Source: Hirsutella rhossiliensis
Taxonomy: Eukaryota > Ascomycota > Sordariomycetes > Hypocreales > Ophiocordycipitaceae
Length of the DNA: 64,000 bases
Direction: 5' to 3'
NCBI RefSeq assembly: GCF_020360975.1
Contig: NW_025408676.1
Location: forward strand, 992,001 to 1,056,000
A model generated the notes under the pieces. It was given only the letters and a program-made list of their open reading frames with translations, had not been told where the DNA came from and did not search any database. The translations under genes were made by a program, and so were the position numbers. Below are positions 46,342 to 57,449 of this stretch, piece after piece (positions within the stretch are counted from its first letter, which is position 1; every line of letters starts with the position of its first letter).

Positions 46342-48322
46342 TCAAACCGCTCTCTGCAATCCACTCCCATCCCATGGTTTAGATCCCTCCCAGATCAACC
46401 TCGACCGAGCGCACTGCTCCACGTCTGCCGGAACACGGCAGGCCGGCATCCCATCCGCGTTGCCAAAGTAGTCTCTGAGAATCTGTCTCTTGAGCAGCTT
46501 CCCAGACGCGGTGCGCGGAAGTTCCTCGTCCTCCTTGAGCACCCGGAGCAGAGTGGGCAGCATATAGGCGGCGAGGCTGGCTGCGAGGTCGCATCTGATG
46601 CGCGCCAGGGTTATTTGCGATTCCACCTGGCTTCGAAGCCGGACGACGGCTCCGCAGAGCTGGATCGCCGCGTAGTCCGGCACTCCCACGATGCATGCTT
46701 CGGCGACATAGGGCAGGTCGGCCAAGCTGCTCTCGACCGTCGAGGCGGGGATCCGAAAGACTCCACATAAGAGATCTGCATGGCAGCATTAGCTTACTGG
46801 GCTGCTCAACAAGGATAACGTCGAGATAGGAACTTGCAGTCGGAGCTGGCCCGGCCGCCAAACACATATTCACCATCCCGGAGCTCTGCGAGATCGCCCG
46901 TCTTGTAGTATCCATCTTCATCTAATGCGGCCCGCGTCATCTCTTCGTCGTCGAGGTAGCTGCTTGGAGCAAACCACCCCCGTTACTGGTCAGCGGAATC
47001 GACTACCGGGACTCTTTGATGGGAGAGGTGATGCAATACGCACTGCAAGAACATGTACGGGCTCTTGACGCGGATCTCTCCGCGGCTGCCTTCTGACAGC
47101 TTCACTTTGACGCCTGACATGGGGGTTCCAATCGAGAACTACAGGCTTGGTACGAACCGTCGAGAGAGTCGCGGTCGGTAGGCGTTCCGGCTGGAACTCC
47201 TGGAGCGGTGCTCACCTGTGTCGTCGAGGTGCCCCGGACCGCCAACCCGCCAGATTCCGTGGCCCCGTACATGTTCTCAAACGGCAGTCCACTAAGATCT
47301 GTCCAAAATTGTATGACCGAAGGCTCCAGGACCCCGGCGGAACATTTAATGGTGCCCAGGGCCTTGAAATGGCCAGACCACTTGGTCCTGTCCTCTTGAG
47401 ACAACTCTCCGCGCTGACCCGTCAAAACATCCTTCATCTGGCGCAGAATCGTGGGCCCGAATGTGGCATGAGTAATGCCATAGTTCCTCAAGGCGTTCAG
47501 CACGGCCTCGGCGTCAGCCTTCTCTCCGAGAGCATAGAGCTTCGTCCCCGTCACCATAGGCGTGACGATGTCTCGCAATCCGGAAATCCAATGGGCCGGA
47601 CGGTGGCTGATGGCAACACCGCCGGGCTCAGCCAGGGGTGCGCCTGCAAGGCATTGTCTTGGCAGCACGACGCCCTTTGGACGCCCGGTTGTGCCCGACG
47701 TGAAGGTTATCAGGCCCGGTCCGTTTGGTCTCATTTGGAGCGTGTCATCGCCACCAACATCGGCGATGCTCAAGGGCAAACCGTCGCACAAAATCGGCAG
47801 CAGGGTCCAGGTTTCTGGTGAGCCCCTGTGCCCGTGGATATAAGCGCTGATGGCCTTGCCCTGGTTCCATGCGTTCCCTGCCAACGAGCAAGCAAGTCAC
47901 TTCCGCCCTGGCGAGTATGTATTGTGCCTCCTCAGGAAAGATGCCAGAGGCTACACGCCGTTAGCTGGTTTGTCGCCAACCGGAAGTGAACTTGGAGCCT
48001 GCTCACCCAAGGGCACGAATGCACCGCCTATGGCTCGGATGGCGAAAAAGCCAACCATCATCTCGTAAGCACTTCGTGTAAGAACGGCCACATTCTGCGT
48101 TTCCGCACGCAAGATGCCGCGTTGGTCCGTTGCCGACGGCGGTAGCTGAGCGAGGAGGTCATGGCGCATCTGCCGGATATCACCCAAGAGCTGCGGGTAC
48201 GTCTTGTCGAAACCGAGGACATCGTGGACGACGGCTTCCGAGGACGGGGCGTGCTGGGCAGCAACAAGCAGACGGACCAGAATCGGGTCGTGGGGGAACT
48301 TGAGTGCATGCCCTTCTGCCAT
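46342..48322 (-). CDS. AMP-dependent ligase (acyl-CoA synthetase-like), one frameshift
   Basis: Five exons: 48007-48322, 47216-47950, 47044-47138, 46838-46959 and 46342-46775; about 566 residues. The ATG at 48322 has a perfect ACCATGG context. The adenylation motifs are complete: TFTSGTTGRPKGV, YGATESGG, YYKTGDLAELRDG, and the catalytic lysine in TASGKLLKRQIL. Exon 2 has one base too many: ILARAEVTCLL and AGNAWNQGKAIS, plainly continuous in the family, lie in different frames near 47880. No intron fits there, so the copy as read is broken or contains an assembly error. Intron 4 (46776-46837) is GC-AG with donor GCAAGT; intron 3 ends in a tandem NAG acceptor (CAAGCAG). The enzyme would activate a carboxylic acid as acyl-AMP. 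It is divergent from the ATP-grasp gene and probably functions with it. Confidence 0.83.
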
Positions 48323-48582
48323 GGTGAAAACCCGATCGTACTCTTGCCGGGGCACTCAGAAACCGAGATGGCAATGGCAGAGGCTTGACAGAAGGCAAAA
48401 CTGGAGTGCCCTCGCCCGCAGCAGGCTGAGTCCTCCTTGCGGAGTTTCCCCCTTTTCTTGCGCAGTATAAATCAAATCTGCACTCTATTATTGACTAGAT
48501 TTCTTCGTCAAAATAACGGCTTTTTCGCAAAAAGAAAAAAAAGCCATATAGACCTCAACGGTACGCTTTCTCGGCCGGCAAG
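48323..48582. promoter_or_regulatory. Bidirectional promoter between ligase and ATP-grasp genes
   Basis: Only 260 bp separate the two divergent start codons, so the upstream controls must overlap. The stretch includes an A-rich segment just before the ATP-grasp ATG (48525-48545). Co-regulation is inferred. Confidence 0.55.
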
Positions 48583-49917
48583 ATGCCCGTGGTCATCTTC
48601 GGCCTGGACCCGGCCTCGGGCGGCGACACCAGCCCGGCGGATCATGCCAACTTGTATCGGACCCTTTCTCAGCTACGACACGACCAGCAACCCGTCTTGA
48701 GCCTTGTCGCGGACCCGGCCCGGCTTCGGCTCGCCTCGGACTCCCGTATCGTCGTGACACGGCCCGATGACTGCCTGACGCATCTGCCTCATGTCGTCGA
48801 CCCGGAGACGCACTACGTGATGCTGTCGAAGCGCGGCCTGGCCCGGTCCAGCTTGCGCACAACGCCCTCGACCGTCATCGACGTGCTCCTCCCGCCCGAG
48901 CACATGGACGACCCCGTCAAACTCGAGGGCGAGGTCGCCCGCATGACCAAGCCCCTCGACATGCGCCGCGTGCCCTTCATGGTGAAGCTCAACCAGTCGC
49001 TTGCGGGAAAGGGCACCTTGCCGGTGCGCTCCGAGGCGGAACGAGCGCGGGCCAAGGCCCTGGTCGGCGCCCAGTTGCGAGACGCGCTCCCGCAGATCAA
49101 CGCCGCCAACCACCACTTACACCCGTGCTCCTTGGTCCTCCAGGACTTCGTGACGGGCGGCGCCGTGGGCCTGTCGCTGTTTGTGACACCCAAGGGGCGC
49201 GCCGTCTTCGTCGTCTGCAGCGAGCAGCACTTTGACGAGAAGGGGCACTGGGCCGGAGGCTCCGTCTCCTACCCGGATCAGGAGGCCCTGCGCCGCAAAT
49301 ACGCCCAGCCTATGGAAGAGACGGCCCGATTCCTACACCAGAACGGCTACCACGGGCCCGCGGGCATAGACATCATGACGGACGGCTCAGGCACGCAGTA
49401 CATCATCGACCTCAACGCCCGCATCACGGGGTCCTATCACCTGGGGCCGCTTGCCGGCCACTTTATGCAGCGGGGGCTGGCCAAGGCCAGGGCGATCAAG
49501 GCCCATTTCCTGTGTCCGAGGGCAGTCTTTGAAGAGACATTTGCTCGCGATATCAAAGACGGGCGCCTCATTATTACCGGCTGGGCGCGGGATGAGCCGC
49601 TGTCGCTGAGCCAAGGGGGTGTCACGGTGGGCGGAAGGGACGAGCTGGAGACCAAGGGCCTGATCGCCAAGGTCCAGGCTCTTGCGGTGTCTCTCAATGC
49701 CTTCTCCAAGAAGGTACGCGACTCCAGCGCCGTGACCTGCTCCAGCTCGCGTCAGGCCAACGTCGGCGCCCACGCCAGCGCCTGCAACGCCTTGATCAAC
49801 TCCATCGGGGTGGCGCCGCCGGGGACGCTCCCTGCGTCGCCACGCGGGGGGTGTAAATGGTCCCTGATAGAGCTCCAACTAGACATAAAACAAAAGTGTA
49901 TTGACCGATTGCCTTAA
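48583..49917 (+). CDS. ATP-grasp domain enzyme (carboxylate-amine ligase-like)
   Basis: A single exon of 444 residues. Residues 1-120 form an alpha/beta N-terminal domain. The ATP-grasp core follows: VPFMVKLNQSLAGKGT (nucleotide-binding lysine and glycine loop, about 130-146), LVLQDFVTGGAVGLSLFV (about 185-202) and the metal/phosphate segment IDLNARITGSYHLG (about 285-300). The family typically couples a carboxylate to an amine via an acyl phosphate, making amide or peptide bonds. It resembles fungal proteins I recall as solid-state-culture ATP-grasp proteins (uncertain). The arrangement next to an adenylating ligase, a transporter and a tyrosinase suggests small-molecule biosynthesis. No signal peptide is seen. 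The last about 60 residues, Ser/Ala-rich, look less conserved. Confidence 0.85.
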   Translation: MPVVIFGLDPASGGDTSPADHANLYRTLSQLRHDQQPVLSLVADPARLRLASDSRIVVTRPDDCLTHLPHVVDPETHYVMLSKRGLARSSLRTTPSTVIDVLLPPEHMDDPVKLEGEVARMTKPLDMRRVPFMVKLNQSLAGKGTLPVRSEAERARAKALVGAQLRDALPQINAANHHLHPCSLVLQDFVTGGAVGLSLFVTPKGRAVFVVCSEQHFDEKGHWAGGSVSYPDQEALRRKYAQPMEETARFLHQNGYHGPAGIDIMTDGSGTQYIIDLNARITGSYHLGPLAGHFMQRGLAKARAIKAHFLCPRAVFEETFARDIKDGRLIITGWARDEPLSLSQGGVTVGGRDELETKGLIAKVQALAVSLNAFSKKVRDSSAVTCSSSRQANVGAHASACNALINSIGVAPPGTLPASPRGGCKWSLIELQLDIKQKCIDRLP

Positions 49918-51122
49918 ATTACACGTGAATTATTGCGCCATACCATCATGACGTGAGGAACCGAACTCTAGGGTCTTATATTATAGACAAAGCTGACAAG
50001 ACCGTAGACCCTTCTAGAGAGATCCAGTCTCTTCCAACACCTAGTCGCCCGGATTCTCTGACATCAGGATCACCCTCTGAAACTGAGACGGCCACGCCGA
50101 CGAACAACATTCATACATAATACGGTGCTACGAAAACGAAAGTTGACGAATCCCGCCTCACCGGCGTCAACGAGGACCATCATCACAGGATGAAGACAGG
50201 CCTGAAAATATTCCAGCGAGGTCTAGGACCCGGCTGACGGGAGGGGATGGACGATCAACGAGTTTGCCTCAATCTTTTGCATGCTCTCTTCGCGAGAGAC
50301 TCATGCCTTACGTTGATCACGAGATGTCAGCCAACTTTGATTCAAGGTTCTCAACTCAGACACTTCGTTTACAGCCTTTACTCGGTAGCATGCTCATAAG
50401 TATTTCAATCCGCTCTGCAAGCAAGTCGGATGGGGCCCGCGTGTCGTTTACGAATAACACAAATATGTACATACGCTCGTAGGTGGAAAACTCGCCCCTT
50501 TTGATGCGCACATTTTCATTGGATGAATTGCATAGACAATGACGACTCCAAGGGATGCCCAAATCCGACAAGTATGAGACATTCTTTCAGAGACACTAGT
50601 CGTTCCTTTTATGTGTGCTTTTTGTGCTCCTATTCATCTCATCTTGGAGGCTGAGCCACCACCGGGTGCAACAATCTGGCTCGCCTACGCACATCACAGA
50701 CTATTACCCAGGGGCCCCATGAGCGTGACGACGTGGTTCTTGCCCCTGCTTGATGTGAAGCACCTCGTATACCTCGTGAAAAGTACCAAATGAATCATGA
50801 GCTTCCGGCCCCGTCACCGACTCCTGCCGCATGAGATTACATGGTCCACTTCCATATGCCCTGCTGTATCCTTGGTCTCTCGGGCCCATCTCCTCTCGGT
50901 GCTCGCAGGATACACAATGATGCGTTTCCCGCGACCCTGGCAGAGTTGCGACCCGAAAGCGAGACGAGTCCGGCAAAACGAGCCCCCACATTACATTTGC
51001 GAAGACAGCTCTCTTTGCCCTCTGCAGCGCATTGCCGGGTGGCATGGCCATCGCCTTCTTCCCGAGGACCTCGAGTTTGTCGTCCAGTGATATTCGAGTC
51101 TTCAGTGTCGACAGAAGTCAGA
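49918..51122. other. Intergenic region between ATP-grasp and MFS genes
   Basis: 1.2 kb with no supported gene. An open frame continues upstream of 51123, but its composition is unlike a transporter N-terminus. Confidence 0.5.
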
Positions 51123-52835
51123 ATGGACGGAAAGGTGGACGAGCAGGACTGTGTCGGCGGGATACAAGACGAAAAAGCAGACGAGACTCTTCATGATCCG
51201 GCAATAACCTCGTCCTTGGCTGTAGGACAAGCCACTGGCCAATGGCAGCATCTCTCGACTCGTCGAGGCGACGCAGCCCCGGCGTCTTGGGCGTCCATGC
51301 CGAAAAAGCGTCAGCTTGCCTTGATCACGCTGGCACGACTCTGCGAATCCGCTGCCACCAGCAGCCTGCAGACCTACATCATCTCCCAGCTTGAATCCTT
51401 TCGAGCATCCGATGGCTCCGTATCTACCGGCTATACCCTGGCATTCCAAGTCTCCGCCTTAAACGCCGTCGTCGCGGGCCCGCAGCTCTTTACTTCCGTC
51501 CTATGGGGCAGACTGGTAGATTCTCGACATGTCGGGCGCAAATACATCATTCTACTCGGTCTTTTCGGAACTGGCATTGCGAGTCTGGGTCTTGGGTTTG
51601 CAAATAGCTTCGCGGCGGTTACGTTTTGGCGATTCTTGGTCGGCCTGATCAACGGCAACATGGGCGTCATGCGGACCATGATCAAGGACATTGGCGGAGA
51701 CAAGTTTGAGGCGCGAGTCGTCCTGCTGCTGCCTACGGCATTTAATGTCGGAAGCATCCTTGGCCCTGCCGCGGGAAGCCTGCTGGCCGACACGAGTGCT
51801 TTTCGGTGGCTGCTCCAGTCGCCGTACGCTCTGCCCAACCTATTCAACGGCGTGTGCCTGATTGCGAGCGCGGCATTGCTGGGCTTTGGGTTAGAAGAGA
51901 CGCTCGACGGCGTCAGGTTCCGGCCAGGCCATCTCTTGCCCGAGCGGCTTAAGAGGCTTCTTGGTCGAAGGGCCGATCCGCACTATCAAGTGCTCATGGA
52001 CCAAGACGTCGAGCTGGACGCCCAGGGAACTCCTGCTTCACGCCGTCCCGAGGTCCGATGGTCCTTTTCTCGCATCTGGACGCCTCGTTTGGTTGCCACA
52101 CTTGTCGCCCGCCGGCTCGTGACCATGCACGTCGGCGCATATCCCTCGCTTTGACTCGTCTTCATCGCCACGCCTCGATACAACCGGAGCGGCATGCCGG
52201 CCGCCATCACCGCAGGTCATGACGCCAATGCAACGGCCAGCGGGTCTCTCTTTGTGCCGCCGGCCTACCATCCGCATGCGCCGTTCACCTTCACCGGGGG
52301 TCTCTCCTTCAAGCCGAGCGGCATCGCCGTGGCGCTTACTATCCGAGGCATTGTGGGCTTTTTACTACAGCTCCTGTTCTTCCCACTTCTGAAAACCCAC
52401 TTTGGACTCGTGAAGCTCTATCGCTACTCGCTCCTGCTTCTCCCGGTATCATATTTTGTCACCCCTTACCTGGCCACCATTCCGTCGTCTACGCTGCCAC
52501 CGCTGCCGGCGGCCGGAGTCTTGCTGTGGGCGTCTATTGCGCTCGTCCTGACCATACAGACAGTGGCCCGCTCCTTTGCTCTTCCCTCGGGCACGATGCT
52601 CCTCAACGCGGCCAGTCCGGACCGGTCTGCGCTCGGCACCGTCAACGGCATCGGCCAGAGTGTATCGGCAGCGGCCAGAACCCTGGGCCCGTTGCTGACT
52701 GCCTGGCTGTATGGGTCGGGACTCAGCCACGGTGTCGTGGGCATTGCGTGGTGGGCTATGGCTGCAGTCGCTGTCCTGGCAGCCGTAGCGAGCGGCTGGG
52801 TCGTGGATGAAGCCGGCGTCAAACCCCCCTTTTAA
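51123..52835 (+). CDS. MFS transporter with a single in-frame TGA
   Basis: From the ATG at 51123 one frame runs to 52835 (570 codon positions), interrupted only by TGA at 52152-52154. Before it are a polar N-terminus, TM1 at LALITLARLCESAA, the MFS motif A GRLVDSRHVGRKYI, and helices 3-6 with a loop LLADTSAFRW. After it the frame resumes at once with LVFIATPRYN and a full C-terminal half (GGLSFKPSGIAVALTIRGI, SGTMLLNAASPDRSALGTVNGI, and a last TM near VGIAWWAMAAVAVLAAVASG). The pattern is that of DHA1-like YCR023c-type carriers. The stop falls at the start of the second half, so a terminated product would have six helices. No intron of suitable length removes it. Readthrough, nonsense mutation or a base error are the options. 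It probably served the adjacent cluster. Confidence 0.85.
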
Positions 52836-53559
52836 CGCGTACACCAGCCTTTCTTTTTGTTCAGTGGTAGACCAGAAAGTGGGTGAGTGTGGCTGGTCCA
52901 GGAGACTTCAGCTAGGCGGCTGGCTGCCAACACCGAGAAGTGAGGTTATTATTAGTCTGCGTGTAAGCACCATCGGCTTGGAAATCACATACCCAAGCCA
53001 GGGATTGCTCGACTATAGTCCCCAACATAATCGGAACACATGTACGTGGGTGGCAATTCTCATTATCGTACCACCTGTTTCAATCCTTGGCTGTGTCAGG
53101 ATGATAGCCAAGAGGGGGCCGAGTGCCAGCGAGGACACCAGCGGTCATGAAACCTACGATGACGGAAGCAGAAGGGCGCACGTTGAATTTGTTGCTGATT
53201 TCGAGATAGGCTCAAGCGAATCGACAAGAAACGTGTCCGTTCGAGTGGCATCCAGTGGAGGTGGGACGAATAGAGACTGTTTAGACGCGTAACCTGAGAC
53301 GGCAGACTCAGGGGCGTGTCTTTTTGCAAATGAGTAAAGGTTTGAGGTAGAAGACATAGATTCTTGCATCCATGAATATAAACCTCACCCTCGAAGAAAC
53401 GCAGCTGCCCAAGTAGTTGATCAGAGAGAGCCCTGTAGCGCTTGGAGGCCTGCGTTGAAGCAACCAATCCCGAGAGCAAGACGCCTGGAGCCGACTCATT
53501 CAACCATGTACCAGCTATCAATAATAAAACAAATCAGATACAGCCCGAGAACTCCCAGT
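52836..53559. other. Region between convergent MFS and tyrosinase genes
   Basis: Short open frames on both strands with no recognisable domain; no gene supported. Confidence 0.5.
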
Positions 53560-55887
53560 TCAAATCAGATTCGGGACTAGATCTGATTTGACTGATCCCA
53601 AGACATCGCTGATTATCCCATGTCCGCCAGGCTTTCCCGCATCAACCACATGTCCGCCAGGCTTCCCACCGTCATCCACATGTCCGCCAGACTTCCCACC
53701 ATCGTCCTTGCCGTGGCCACCGTCTTTTGGCTTCTCCGGCATGTGCTGCTTAAGATGGCCGGGAACCTTATGGCGGTTGCTGATTTTCGGGAGCTCGCCT
53801 GATGTTGCAGATGGCTCCTCGATAAAATCCTCCACCTCCATCGATATGGTCTTGATCTTGGCAAGGGGGACATCTCTGCCGTCGGCCTACAACGTGGTCA
53901 GCGACGGGGGTATCGAGCGGGGTGACAACGAGGAGCTTACCGTCGTTATAGTCACGCTGATGCTTTCCCGCATCTCTTCTTTGCTGACGCCGGCGCGCTC
54001 GCAGGCCCCAATAGCAGGGTTGAGCGGAATGGCTGCGTTCACGGGCCCCTTTGACGGCTCAGCCATGACGGCAATGTCGCCCACAAACTGATCGCACAAA
54101 AAGACCTTGATTGTCGACGGGCGCTCGACATCCTCGGCCCTCAAGGAGATGTGCGCCAGATAGACTTTTCTCTTCTCTTCGTGATCTTTGCCCTTGTAGA
54201 GATCATTGATGATGGACACCGCTCGGCGCCGCCTCTCCTCGAGGTCTTTGTCCGGATTCGGGTCACTGTCGCCGCGCTTCGTGTTGGAAGCCGCGGGTGG
54301 GTTTTCTGCGCCTTCGTACGTATACCCAAACTGATGGGTTGACAAAACGCCATTCGCGGTAAGCTGCTGTTTGCCCGGACCGTAGAAGGGGGCCAGCGGG
54401 GAGGTGGGACGGATCGTGGTGCCTTGGGGTGTTGCAAAGCGCGAGCCCCCAACGTACGAACGAGAAAGGCCAGCCTGGTTTGGGTTGGCGGCTTGCCAAA
54501 GAGCCCAGAGACGATCGACGTTGGCGTAATGCAGCATGCTAGGCATTGCCTTGCGTTAGCTTGGATCCTCGGTTGGTTTCGGAACCGTTATTGAATCTCC
54601 CCTTGGACAGTCGATCAAGGCAGTCAAGACGGGCAAGATAGCCGGGGCAGACGGTCAACGTACAAGAGAGGATCATAAGCGGCATACGACGGAGACGAAA
54701 ACTGCTGGCCGCAGGCGGCAGAGTTATGCACCAGATTGTGCGCTTGCTCCAAGCTGACTCCGCCCGTGCTCGTCGTAGAGAATTCCTCAAAGGTCTTGGA
54801 GTAGGTAAAGGCCGAGAACTATCCCGTCGTCGTTTCTTGTCAGCGCCCACTCGACAATCGGAGGAGAGTAGGCCGACACTTACAACCAGTTCCTTCAAAT
54901 CGTTGGACGCCATCATCCGGTTGGCTGAGTTGGGGTATGAGTTGGGGGCCGGGCAACGTGCAATGGCCGCCCTTGGGCTCGGGCTGAATCGGCCAAACTG
55001 GCCGCGGACTGCTTGCTGAGGAAATGTGAATCCTGACAGAGGGTTTCTGACCTGCCTGCGGCCCTTGGGGGTATTGATGGTAACGGACCGCGGGACGGTT
55101 GAAGGGGGGACGTCGCTCGTCGTGGCCCAGTCCCAGTAGGGGGCTCTGAGCGCATCTGCGGCTTGCAAATACCGGTTCCGGGTTGCTCCTCGATATCCCG
55201 CGGCGATCTTCCTGGCGTTGTCAACCAAGACTTGCTGTCAAGCTGTCAGCCGTGGTCCCAACCCTACAACCCGACAACCCTATCCAGCTGGACTTGCCTC
55301 GAAGAGAGCCAAGTACGGTCGATGCCATGGCAAGAACAAAGCATCCTGGAATCAGAGGATTTATTTAGCACGGGCCTTGAATGACAACCGGCAGCAGCGC
55401 GTACACCGTGAGGGCAGTAGCCAGCCCGGCCGCTGCTGTTGCTGCGGCCAGTATTGTTCCATTCGAAGGGCGGGGAACCGTGAATGCCTAGGGCGAGTGC
55501 TGTGCGCATGAGCATGCATGCATGTCAACAGTCACCCGACGATGATATATGAGAGGCTATAAGAGTATATATCATATGTACCTTCGATTTGAAAGTAGGA
55601 CAAGGGGTCCGACGGACTGGCTCCGATCATGGACGAGAGCGCCTGTATGTATAGGTCCCTGTGAAATGTAGGGGTTAGGGCCTCGGGGTATCGTGCGGTT
55701 CTAGGGTTATTGATATCTCATACCATTGCGGGCCGGCCTCGGCCTGAAGGTCGTTGATGTTGCGCCTTATCGGAACGCTGCCGGACCGGACCCGAGCGCC
55801 GGTGACCGCATAGGGGTCCGATGTGGTGGTCCGTTGGGCCAGTACGGTCGACCCGAGGAACAGGCAGGCGACGGTCTTGATCAACAT
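53560..55887 (-). CDS. Secreted tyrosinase with repeat-rich His/Gly C-terminus
   Basis: Eight exons: 55724-55887, 55582-55658, 55405-55487, 55298-55345, 55234 to 54884, 54664-54818, 53941-54538 and 53560-53886. They join in frame to 600 residues. A signal peptide is seen (MLIKTVACLFLGSTVLA). CuA ligands are H83 (GIHGSPPF), H107 in the CPH thioether motif, and H116 in LFLPWHRPYLALFEQ; CuB ligands are H268 and H272 (QAHNLVHN) and H296 (DPLFMLHYANVDRLWALW). The remainder is the C-terminal beta domain, as in long fungal tyrosinases, and then a tail with three units of about 10 residues (GGKPGGHVVD type). Intron 4 (55235-55297) is GC-AG, with donor GAG/GCAAGT. The enzyme oxidises phenols to quinones; export and its place in a putative cluster suggest tailoring or pigment formation. 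Confidence 0.92.
53621..53710 (-). repeat. 30-bp tandem repeat in the last tyrosinase exon
   Basis: Three units of 30 bp start at 53621, 53651 and 53681 and encode Gly-Lys-x-Gly-Gly-His decapeptides near the C-terminus. Confidence 0.9.
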
Positions 55888-57449
55888 GATGGGATATGGG
55901 CACGGCCAGGCTCCTGGCTGGCCCGGTTGTGAGGCGATTTGAGGCATATATAACTTGTCCCTACGCTGGCCGGCACTGAGCACACACACACAGTCGATCT
56001 AGGAGCATGTCGCAGATGCTGGCTGCGCTTCGGCAGAGACGATAATTCCACAAGGGGGCGACTGGTCAAGCTGCGGAGCTATCGCGGAAGTCGAACCGTG
56101 GAAGACATGCCTGGAATGTAGACGCGGCCGAGCCCCCCAGCCCGCCTCCGGTCACATTGCTCGCAAAATGCCTAAAGGAGCAGTGCCTGAAGAGGCCAGG
56201 CATGTTTCACTGGCCAAGACCCAGGCCCCATGTGTTTCAGGAACCGTGTATATCAGTCAAGGAGCTGTCGTTGAAATGGATTGCTCTCTTGCCCGTGCTG
56301 CGTATTCTTCGCCCGGTGGCGATTTCCTGCCCATCATGTCTTTGCTAGAGACAAGGAGAGACGCTGGGCACCAGCAGAGCTGAAAACCTCAGCTCGTCGA
56401 GGTCACGGGGGTCCCCAGTCGCCGACTGAGTCAGAGCTTAACCTGTATACCGTAGAATAAAGAGCCACCGCTTAACTAGGACAGTGAGGCCATTCATCGA
56501 CTATTTGCTCCCAATCAGAGTCGTGGTGACAATCCACAAAGATGGGGCCCCAACTGAGATAATAGAAACGGCCTCTCTTGATAAAGTGTTACTTTCGGTT
56601 GCCACCACGCATATACCCATTGTATACAGCGTATATCGCTAAGCATTCATTCTATGAGCTGCCTTTGTTGGCAACCTGCCAAGGTGTAAGCTTCTTGACT
56701 GGGGTAGAGGGGAACAGCACGGAGAGCGACGAAACCCCGACGTATACGGCAACAAGGGGCCCGTGCAAGCTCGACGGGTATGTAGATGGCAGCCTTTGCA
56801 GTCCCTGTGCCCAAGTGAGAACTCCCGTAACATGATCAGCGTTTGCCTCTAGAGCCCTCGCAGTGGCAGAGGCGTAGCAGAGGCGTAGCCATCCAACCCA
56901 CCTCACACTTGGTAGTGTAAGCGCTTTGCAGGCCACGGGCGAATGAGCATTCCACCCGGAGCCATGCCCTATTCGCCGAAAAGACATGTCCTCGGCTGAG
57001 CCAAGTTGACTTATTTACCTAGCATCTCTGAGGCTGGCGCTATCATCCAATCGCCGCGGTGCTGGACCGTTGGTTCGCCGCGTGAAGCACCGCCATGCTC
57101 GTATGCCACGACCGAGAGACGGATGCCCGGTGAGTTAGTAACAGAGGAGCATATGTGCTGGCTCACCGGAGAGAAACCGGCTTCGTCGACTGTAGATTGA
57201 GCCATGCGCCTCTGCTTTGGTAGCTGCATCACTACCATCTATCCTGGCTGCTTCTGACCGAGAAAGATGGCTCCTGACTTGAAAACAGCCTGGCTCTCAG
57301 CCTTGTGATACTTTCGTACCAGGGCATTCATGAAATCACGACGTCCACCCAGCTTACAGCAGTGCGAGACGTACTACCTATTGTGTAGCGAGACTTTCTT
57401 TTCCTTACTGGCTGGCGGCTGGGTTTTTCATTCCAGGTGCCGGCGGCTA
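55888..57449. other. Intergenic region upstream of tyrosinase
   Basis: 1.6 kb without a supported gene. Frames at 56578-56835 and 56652-56987 show nothing recognisable. Confidence 0.5.

Noticed and set aside
52807..53292. 161-codon plus-strand frame after the MFS gene
   Set aside because: It overlaps the MFS stop region, has no recognisable motif and lies in the 3' side of convergent genes.
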